Origin: Haoranjiania flava
Lineage (GTDB): Bacteria; Bacteroidota; Bacteroidia; Chitinophagales; Chitinophagaceae
DNA length: 64,000 nt
NCBI RefSeq assembly: GCF_025631005.1
Contig: NZ_JAOTPL010000015.1
Span: 18,553-82,552, forward strand
Direction of reading: 5' to 3'
Shown one piece after another: positions 59,075 to 64,000 of this stretch (within the stretch, counting starts at the first letter, position 1; each line of letters opens with the position of its first letter). Position numbers and translations under genes: made by a program. The notes under the pieces were generated by a model. The model did no database searches. It had not been told where the DNA came from and was given only the letters and a program-made list of their open reading frames with translations.

Positions 59075-60388
59075 ATGGGTTGTGGAAATTGTGGCACAGG
59101 AAGTGTAAAAGGATGTAAAAGTAATGGCGGATGTAGTACAGGAAGCTGCAACAGGCTGAATGTACACGACTGGCTTTTAAATATGCCAATGGCAGACACT
59201 TCTGCTGCCTGCGATATTGTAGAAGTGAGCTTTAAGAACGGCTCGCGAAAAGACTTTTTCAAAAACAGGACGCTGCATTTTTTTGAGAAAGGAGACTACG
59301 TTACGCTGGAAGGCGTCAGCGGCTACGATGTAGGCGAGGTGAGCCTTACAGGCGAGTTGGTGCGATTGCAAATGAAGAAAAAAGGTGTATCCGAAACGAG
59401 CGCTGACATGAAGAGTATTCTCCGCAAAAGTTCTGACAGGGATATAGAAGCCTACCATGCAAGCAAGGCGCGGGAGGCAGGCATGCTGATGCGTTCGCGT
59501 GAGGTAGCCCGTGATCTCAGGCTCAATATGAAGCTTTCTGAAATTGAGCTGCAAGCCGATGGTAAAAAGGCTACCTTCTTTTATTCTGCGGAAGACCGGG
59601 TGGATTTCCGCGAAATGATCCGCATATTTGCAGCAGAGTTCAGGGTAAAAGTAGAGATGCGCCAGATAGGCATACGGCAGGAAGCCGGAAAAGTTGGCGG
59701 CCTCGGAAGCTGCGGCCGGGAATTGTGTTGCAGTACCTGGCTTACCGACTTCAAGAGCGTGAACACAACGGCTGCACGTTATCAGAACCTGAGCATTAAC
59801 CAGACAAAACTTAGCGGGCAGTGTGGAAGGCTGAAATGCTGCCTTAACTATGAATTAGATACCTACCTCGATGCTTTGCAGCATTTTCCTACCAATGCAG
59901 AAAGCCTGGAAGTGCAGCGAGGCAGGGCCATCCTGGTAAAAAAAGATATTTTCAGAGACCTGATGTGGTACACATTGCCAGACAGCAGCAAGCAATACCC
60001 GCTGACGATTGACCGTGTAAAAGAAATACAACAACAAAACAAAAAAGGCGAAAAGCCGGAAAGCTTGCAACCCATTGAACTTGAGGGAAAACTTAAAGAC
60101 GTGGAACCCTCATTTGTAGATGTGGTAGGTCAGATCACGCTGAAGTCGCTCGAAAGGCCCGACAGGAATAAAAATAAAAAACACAAACAGAAGAATAAAA
60201 GCAATGCAGGCAACCGCAACGAAGCCAGAAGCAATGATAGCAATAATACTAATAAAAGCAATAACAGTAATAGTAATAACAGCAACAAAAACAATAACAG
60301 GCAGGCTGCAGTCAATAACCAGCAACAACGCAACAACGGAAGAAACAATTTTAAACAAAAGAAAAACAATCCGCCCACCAAAAACTAA
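59075..60388 (+). CDS. ricT: RicT-like PSP1-domain protein with Asn-rich tail
   Basis: A 437-residue protein. The first 25 residues contain six cysteines (M-G-C-G-N-C-G, C-K-S-N-G-G-C, G-S-C-N). The PSP1 domain (about 50-260) has G-G-L-G-S-C-G-R-E-L-C-C and S-G-Q-C-G-R-L-K-C-C-L-N-Y-E. In Bacillus the RicT protein forms an Fe-S complex that affects RNA processing. The last 75 residues are a low-complexity tail of Asn, Ser, Lys and Gln. The tail codes are A-rich, and they produce long open frames on the other strand that are not genes. Start ATG 59075. Confidence 0.88.
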   Translation: MGCGNCGTGSVKGCKSNGGCSTGSCNRLNVHDWLLNMPMADTSAACDIVEVSFKNGSRKDFFKNRTLHFFEKGDYVTLEGVSGYDVGEVSLTGELVRLQMKKKGVSETSADMKSILRKSSDRDIEAYHASKAREAGMLMRSREVARDLRLNMKLSEIELQADGKKATFFYSAEDRVDFREMIRIFAAEFRVKVEMRQIGIRQEAGKVGGLGSCGRELCCSTWLTDFKSVNTTAARYQNLSINQTKLSGQCGRLKCCLNYELDTYLDALQHFPTNAESLEVQRGRAILVKKDIFRDLMWYTLPDSSKQYPLTIDRVKEIQQQNKKGEKPESLQPIELEGKLKDVEPSFVDVVGQITLKSLERPDRNKNKKHKQKNKSNAGNRNEARSNDSNNTNKSNNSNSNNSNKNNNRQAAVNNQQQRNNGRNNFKQKKNNPPTKN

Positions 60389-60393
60389 TTATT

Positions 60394-60720
60394 ATGGCAA
60401 AAACATTCGATAAAGGAGTCGTGCTGAATTTTGATGCACTGGTAGATTATTCTGCCGACGGAGTTGTAAGCAAGCAGGTATTAAAAAACGATGCAGGCAA
60501 TATTACCTTATTTTCTTTTGATAAAGAACAAGGCCTTACTGAACATACTTCTCCCTATGATGCCTTGGTTTCAGTGATCGACGGGGTGGCAGAAATAGCT
60601 ATAAAAGACGAGAAGCATCTTGTGAAAGCAGGTGAATCCATTATACTTCCGGCCAATATACCACATGCGTTGCTGGCAATAGAAAAATTTAAAATGCTGC
60701 TTACCATGATCAAAGGATAG
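60394..60720 (+). CDS. Small cupin-domain protein
   Basis: A 108-residue cupin. The pattern G-L-T-E-H-T-S-P-Y-D-A-L-V-S-V-I-D-G (about 48-65) followed by I-I-L-P-A-N-I-P-H-A-L-L-A (about 88-100) gives the two half-motifs with His ligands. It starts five bases after ricT and is co-transcribed with it. Function unknown; it does not match the other cupin in this window. It has a strong terminator shared with convergent mdh. Confidence 0.85.
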   Translation: MAKTFDKGVVLNFDALVDYSADGVVSKQVLKNDAGNITLFSFDKEQGLTEHTSPYDALVSVIDGVAEIAIKDEKHLVKAGESIILPANIPHALLAIEKFKMLLTMIKG

Positions 60721-60734
60721 CGATAGCAGTATTA

Positions 60735-60775
60735 ATAAAAAACCGGTTGACAGTATTTGCCAACCGGTTTTTTTT
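60735..60775. terminator. Shared bidirectional terminator of the cupin gene and mdh
   Basis: Stem AAAAAACCGGTTG/CAACCGGTTTTTT (60737-60749 with 60761-60773) with an 11-base loop between convergent genes. Confidence 0.93.
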
Positions 60776-60788
60776 ATCTGTATCCACT

Positions 60789-61736
60789 TTATTTATTCAG
60801 CACGTTAATTTCGTACAACACATCGTTTGTTTTGCGTACTGCATCGGCAGCCTCATTAAACTTAGCTTTTTCGTCTTCAGTTAATTCTACTTCCACAATT
60901 TTCTCTACGCCGTTTTTACCAATGATCGCAGGCACGCCAAAGCAGATATCGCTGAGGCCGTACTCACCGTCAAGCATCAGCGAGCAGGGAACCATTTTCT
61001 TTTGATCAGCCAGGATGGAGTGTACCAGTACACTTACTGCAGCCCCGGGAGCATACCAGGCGGAAGTGCCTAAAAGTTTGGTAAGTGTAGCACCGCCAAT
61101 TTTAGTTTCTTCAATTACATAACTTTGTTTTTCCTCGTCAATAAAATTTACAACAGGTACACCGTTCCTGGTGGCTTTGCTCATTAAAGGCACCATTCCC
61201 GTATCTGAGTGTGCGCCTATTACCATGCCGTCAATATCGGAAGCAGGGCATTCCAAAGCTTCTGCCAGCCTGTATTTAAAGCGAGCGCTATCCAACGCGC
61301 CGCCCATACCTATGATCCTGTTTTTAGGTAAGCCAGATGCTTTATGAGACAGGTAAGTCATGGTATCCATCGGGTTGCTTACTACTATAATAATAGCCTC
61401 GGGAGAGTGCTCTAAAATTTTTGTGGTCACGTCTTTTACAATGCCTGCATTTATACCAATCAGATCTTCTCTTGTCATGCCTGGTTTGCGGGGAACACCC
61501 GAAGTAATAACAGCTACTTTAGAACCGGCTGTTTTACTATAATCATTGGTTACGCCTGTTATTCTTGTATCGAAACCGTTTAGGGAGGCGGTTTGCATCA
61601 AATCCATAGCTTTACCTTCTGCAAAACCTTCTTTGATATCAATTAATACAACTTCAGAGGCGAAGTTCTTAATTGCAATATATTCTGCACAACTGGCACC
61701 TACGTTTCCGGCGCCTACAACTGTTACTTTTGACAT
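60789..61736 (-). CDS. mdh: Malate dehydrogenase
   Basis: The 315-residue enzyme interconverts malate and oxaloacetate in the TCA cycle. It opens with the NAD-binding V-V-G-A-G-N-V-G-A-S. The substrate-specificity loop reads V-P-R-K-P-G-M-T-R-E-D (R83, R89), where lactate dehydrogenases have Gln, so malate is the substrate. The catalytic His is H176 in V-I-G-A-H-S-D-T. It belongs to the LDH-like class of malate dehydrogenases. A 14-base palindrome about 100 bases upstream (61840-61853) may be a regulatory site. Confidence 0.95.
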   Translation of the reverse strand: MSKVTVVGAGNVGASCAEYIAIKNFASEVVLIDIKEGFAEGKAMDLMQTASLNGFDTRITGVTNDYSKTAGSKVAVITSGVPRKPGMTREDLIGINAGIVKDVTTKILEHSPEAIIIVVSNPMDTMTYLSHKASGLPKNRIIGMGGALDSARFKYRLAEALECPASDIDGMVIGAHSDTGMVPLMSKATRNGVPVVNFIDEEKQSYVIEETKIGGATLTKLLGTSAWYAPGAAVSVLVHSILADQKKMVPCSLMLDGEYGLSDICFGVPAIIGKNGVEKIVEVELTEDEKAKFNEAADAVRKTNDVLYEINVLNK

Positions 61737-61839
61737 AAAATTTTTAGTTTTAAGATTTCAAATATGATGAGGTCTATCCGTTCAAAGTTAATAAAATCCG
61801 CTTGTAACCGGCTCTAAAATATGTGTAAAATCTGCAATA

Positions 61840-61853
61840 ATGACAAAAGTCAT
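61840..61853. promoter_or_regulatory. Candidate operator upstream of mdh
   Basis: ATGAC-AAAA-GTCAT is a perfect inverted repeat with the geometry of a Crp/Fnr-type site, lying about 105 bases before the mdh start and 70 bases beyond the end of the DUF4268 gene. The binding protein is unknown. Confidence 0.35.
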
Positions 61854-61923
61854 ATTTTGTAGAAATGCAATAGTATTAATGCTTGCATTACAATAAAATA
61901 ATTCAACGGAAAGAGATTAATTA

Positions 61924-62385
61924 TCACCTGAAAGCATCAAAACTATCCTTTACCTCATTCCAGAATGTATCGAGGGCTATGATGCGCGATTTCAAAAAGG
62001 AGATCACGGCAGGCCAATCATCTTTACGGTAAAGGCTTACATTTTTCAGTTCAATGTATATCCTGCTGTAAGGCTTCCCGAAACCATCAATAGCTTGTTC
62101 TTCCCAAACCCATTCTTCCTGGAGCGCCTCATCTAATATGTTTTTGAGCCGGGTAAATTGCAGAAACAGCAGAGACCTCAGGGATGCATCCGGGTGCATT
62201 ATATGGATGCCCGCGTAGGCATACTTTCTTTCAAATTGCGTTCTGAAAAATACATGTTTAATACCTGTGCTGTAGTTGATCCAGTTTTGAGTAATGCCTT
62301 CAGCCGAAAGTACAGGCGCCATATAGCGGCCGTAACTGGTCCAGAACTCTTTTTTGATCTGTGCTGCTTCTTCTTTGCTGTACAA
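61924..62385 (-). CDS. DUF4268-family protein
   Basis: A 153-residue protein of mixed alpha/beta type, with F-W-T-S-Y-G-R-Y near the start, G-I-K-H-V-F-F-R-T-Q-F-E-R-K-Y-A-Y-A-G-I-H-I and R-I-Y-I-E-L-K-N-V-S-L-Y-R-K-D-D-W-P. This layout is that of DUF4268 proteins, which in part are related to the C-terminus of restriction endonuclease-type proteins. No partner methylase is near, so a restriction function is not supported. Function unknown. It stands alone between mdh and a small membrane protein. Confidence 0.75.
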   Translation of the reverse strand: MYSKEEAAQIKKEFWTSYGRYMAPVLSAEGITQNWINYSTGIKHVFFRTQFERKYAYAGIHIMHPDASLRSLLFLQFTRLKNILDEALQEEWVWEEQAIDGFGKPYSRIYIELKNVSLYRKDDWPAVISFLKSRIIALDTFWNEVKDSFDAFR

Positions 62386-62436
62386 AATGTGGTGCTTTAG
62401 TTCCCGTAAAAATAGCTATTACCCATTAAAGAGCAT

Positions 62437-62466
62437 AAAAAAAGAGCTTCCGTGAAACTCTTTGAT
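62437..62466 (-). terminator. Terminator of the small membrane-protein gene
   Basis: On the minus strand AAAGAGTTTC-ACG-GAAGCTCTTT (one mismatch) is followed by seven Ts, directly behind the stop at 62476. Confidence 0.82.
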
Positions 62467-62475
62467 TTAAAATGG

Positions 62476-62682
62476 TTATTTATTTTTTCTTAGGTTCTTT
62501 ACATAGTCAGGAATTATTTTTCCCACTATCAGCCATAGGAAAAAGTATACCGTAAACCCTATCAGCGCGCACAGTACATAACCTATAATGCTGGCGGGCT
62601 GTATAATCAAAAAAGTCAGTGCCAGTGATAATAGCGGCAGTGTAACCATTAGCAGTTGATATATTTTTTTAGTTCTGTTCAT
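62476..62682 (-). CDS. Small two-span membrane protein
   Basis: A 68-residue protein with two hydrophobic helices (L-L-M-V-T-L-P-L-L-S-L-A-L-T-F-L-I-I and I-I-G-Y-V-L-C-A-L-I-G-F-T-V-Y-F-F-L-W-L-I-V) and basic ends (M-N-R-T-K-K-I-Y, later K-N-L-R-K-N-K). It has its own terminator, which supports a real gene. Function unknown. Confidence 0.7.
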   Translation of the reverse strand: MNRTKKIYQLLMVTLPLLSLALTFLIIQPASIIGYVLCALIGFTVYFFLWLIVGKIIPDYVKNLRKNK

Positions 62683-62896
62683 GTTAGTTGTTTAAATTCT
62701 TTAAAACTAAGATTATGCCAAACCGCCGCAAGGTAATGAAGAAATAATTAAAATTTAGTATTTTAAATGTATGTATTAATTATATAATGCATAATATTTT
62801 CATTTACATATATCATTAGATAAGTTTGAAATGTGTAGTATAAAAAACTTTGCATGTTATTTGTGGCTATAGTTATAGTCAACAAAAATATAGATT

Positions 62897-63172
62897 ATGA
62901 ACAACAGAGGAAAGCTGGACTTAATGGACAAGATTTTGCGTCAACTGGATGATTTAAAGAACAGCCAGACTTCGGTGCTGAAGAAAGTTGCGCAAATAGA
63001 GGTAGATAATATTGAGCTTGGCAATAAACTGCTGGAAGAAAAGATCCCTGATGTATTTGCCGAAATGGACGATGCTGTAGAAAAGATGGATGCCTTGTTC
63101 CAGGAGTTTACGGAAGTGCGGGATAAATTTGCCAAAGACAATAAATTAGAAGAGCCGGATTCTGCCGGATAA
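62897..63172 (+). CDS. Small coiled-coil protein
   Basis: A 91-residue, highly charged protein with heptad-like spacing of Leu, Ile and Val (M-D-K-I-L-R-Q-L-D-D-L-K, V-L-K-K-V-A-Q-I-E-V-D-N-I-E-L-G-N-K-L-L) and a Met-rich acidic middle. It has no signal peptide, Cys or Trp. A strong terminator follows at 63183-63219. It is probably a cytosolic oligomer. Function unknown. Confidence 0.72.
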   Translation: MNNRGKLDLMDKILRQLDDLKNSQTSVLKKVAQIEVDNIELGNKLLEEKIPDVFAEMDDAVEKMDALFQEFTEVRDKFAKDNKLEEPDSAG

Positions 63173-63182
63173 GCTTCGTTCA

Positions 63183-63219
63183 CAAGCACTCTGGAAGTAT
63201 GGAGTGCTTGTTTAATTTT
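63183..63219 (+). terminator. Terminator of the coiled-coil gene
   Basis: Stem CAAGCACTC/GAGTGCTTG (63183-63191 with 63202-63210), a ten-base loop, then TTTAATTTTT. It overlaps the very end of the convergent gene. Confidence 0.9.
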
Positions 63220-64000
63220 TCAAAGCTATCTCTATAAACGGAGCAACTTCTTCAATCCGGTTTGCTATTTTTACTATTTTTCCCCGGGTATTTACCAGTA
63301 TGTGCGTAGGATAAGATTGTATATGAAGCCGATTTTGCAAATAATCTTCCTGCTCAGGAACTACTTTGTATTTAAATTCATTGGTAGCCAGAAACTTTTT
63401 TAAATCTTCTCTTTTATCTAAGGCAATACTGATGAAAAGTATGTCTGTTCGGTTGCTGTATTGATCAGCCAGTTTATTGAGTTCAGGAAATTCTTTTACA
63501 CAAGCCGTGCATTTGATAAACCAGGCCTTCAGTAATATTGCTTTTCCTTTGGTATTGTTGGTTGTGAAATGATTGTTGTCTATATCTGTAAAACTGAAAG
63601 AAGGCAGATCAGTTCCTTCCTGCTGATAATTATTTAAAGCATCTTTCGCCATTTGACGCATAGTGGCTATAATCATTTGATCATCAATATTTTTTTCTAC
63701 AAGTTTATAAACAGGCGGAATATCATCGTTTTTTAATTTGATGGCAACAAAATTCCCGGTTTGCATTGTTGTTAAGAAATCCGGTTTTGATATTTGTACA
63801 GAATCACTGTTCAAAGCAATAAAATCGCTTGTAAGCAGTATATTATAATAGGTATAATTATACCAGCTGCTGAAATCTTTCAGGATACTGTCAGTATCAG
63901 TAAATACAGCTTGTGCCTGTGGTGGCTTTAAGGCATAATGCTGTTCGCCTGTACTATTACAGGCAATCAATATGGCAAACAAAAAATAGTGAACTGCTTT
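63212..64000 (-). CDS. Thioredoxin-fold (TlpA-like) lipoprotein, 5' end outside the window
   Basis: The frame is open to the right edge of the window, where it reads K-A-V-H-Y-F-L-F-A-I-L-I-A-C-N, a lipoprotein signal with the anchor Cys; the start codon lies just beyond. The N-terminal 125 residues have no clear motif. The C-terminal part is a TlpA/ResA-like domain with F-T-D-I-D-N-N-H-F, W-F-I-K-C-T-A-C-V-K-E-F-P (CxxC) and Y-P-T-H-I-L-V-N (cis-Pro). It should reduce or form disulfides in the periplasm. It is convergent with the coiled-coil gene. Confidence 0.87.
   Translation of the reverse strand, partial: KAVHYFLFAILIACNSTGEQHYALKPPQAQAVFTDTDSILKDFSSWYNYTYYNILLTSDFIALNSDSVQISKPDFLTTMQTGNFVAIKLKNDDIPPVYKLVEKNIDDQMIIATMRQMAKDALNNYQQEGTDLPSFSFTDIDNNHFTTNNTKGKAILLKAWFIKCTACVKEFPELNKLADQYSNRTDILFISIALDKREDLKKFLATNEFKYKVVPEQEDYLQNRLHIQSYPTHILVNTRGKIVKIANRIEEVAPFIEIALKN

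Noticed and set aside
60110..60381. Leu- and Ile-rich open frames antisense to the end of ricT
   Set aside because: They are the reverse reading of the Asn/Lys/Gln-rich tail; hydrophobic runs arise from the A-rich codons and do not form a convincing membrane protein.
1..64000. CRISPR array
   Set aside because: No series of regularly spaced identical repeats was seen; the repeats found are palindromes, large direct repeats or degenerate units.

Overview
The window looks like chromosomal DNA of a Bacteroidota member, most likely order Chitinophagales (Chitinophagaceae-like). The signs are many promoters of the Bacteroidota type (-7 box TAnnTTTG, sometimes with a TTG -33 box), little sign of Shine-Dalgarno sequences, TonB-dependent receptors and plug-domain proteins, a bifunctional RibBA, RicT and QueG, and long bidirectional hairpin terminators. 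The exact genus cannot be fixed from sequence reading alone.

Layout. 1-2.2 kb: end of an outer-membrane protein gene, then ribBA. 2.2-11.3 kb: an accessory region between ribBA and fusA, holding a MazEF-like toxin-antitoxin pair, two nearly identical dtxR-type regulators, two TonB-dependent receptors and a thioredoxin-like protein, arranged between nested direct repeats that contain a copy of the fusA 3' end and terminator. 11.3-21.3 kb: fusA, an SGNH-hydrolase/GH20 fusion enzyme, mutS, a PAP2 phosphatase, queG and a small lipoprotein. 21.3-21.85 kb: a peptidase S41 remnant among REP-like palindromes. 21.9-26 kb: gyrB and dnaB, divergent, around a DnaA-box-bearing AT-rich gap that is a candidate replication origin. 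26-36 kb: a large secreted plug-domain protein, an orphan ABC ATPase, YihY, a MazG-like enzyme, dtd, arfB, trxB, folB, thyA, a class III aminotransferase with a GNAT, and a cupin.

36-44.8 kb: a HEPN/MNT pair, dnaK, a small secreted repeat protein, guaB, htpG, and a lipoprotein of the endonuclease/exonuclease/phosphatase fold behind a degenerate intergenic repeat. 44.8-51.8 kb: a four-gene operon of DUF58 protein, membrane transglutaminase, MoxR ATPase and a large secreted protein. 51.9-64 kb: a methyltransferase, an ArsC/Spx-like protein with pdxJ, a Crp/Fnr regulator, pirin, an FMN reductase, a small unknown protein, a ComF-like protein, glutathione peroxidase, holB, ricT, a cupin, mdh, a DUF4268 protein, two small proteins, and the 5'-truncated gene of a thioredoxin-fold lipoprotein that runs off the end.

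Most of the window is ordinary housekeeping sequence. The unusual part is 3.4-11.3 kb, where a metal-regulator/TonB-receptor module appears to have been duplicated against the 3' end of fusA, leaving three copies of that end, two regulators, a decayed promoter and an AT-rich incoming receptor gene. The two receptors share the same promoter geometry and an N-C-x-x-C-N motif in the plug domain, and one is followed by a CxxC thioredoxin-like protein, which suggests a regulated metal or metal-complex uptake system with a redox step. No rRNA, tRNA, CRISPR array, intact insertion sequence or integrase was found.
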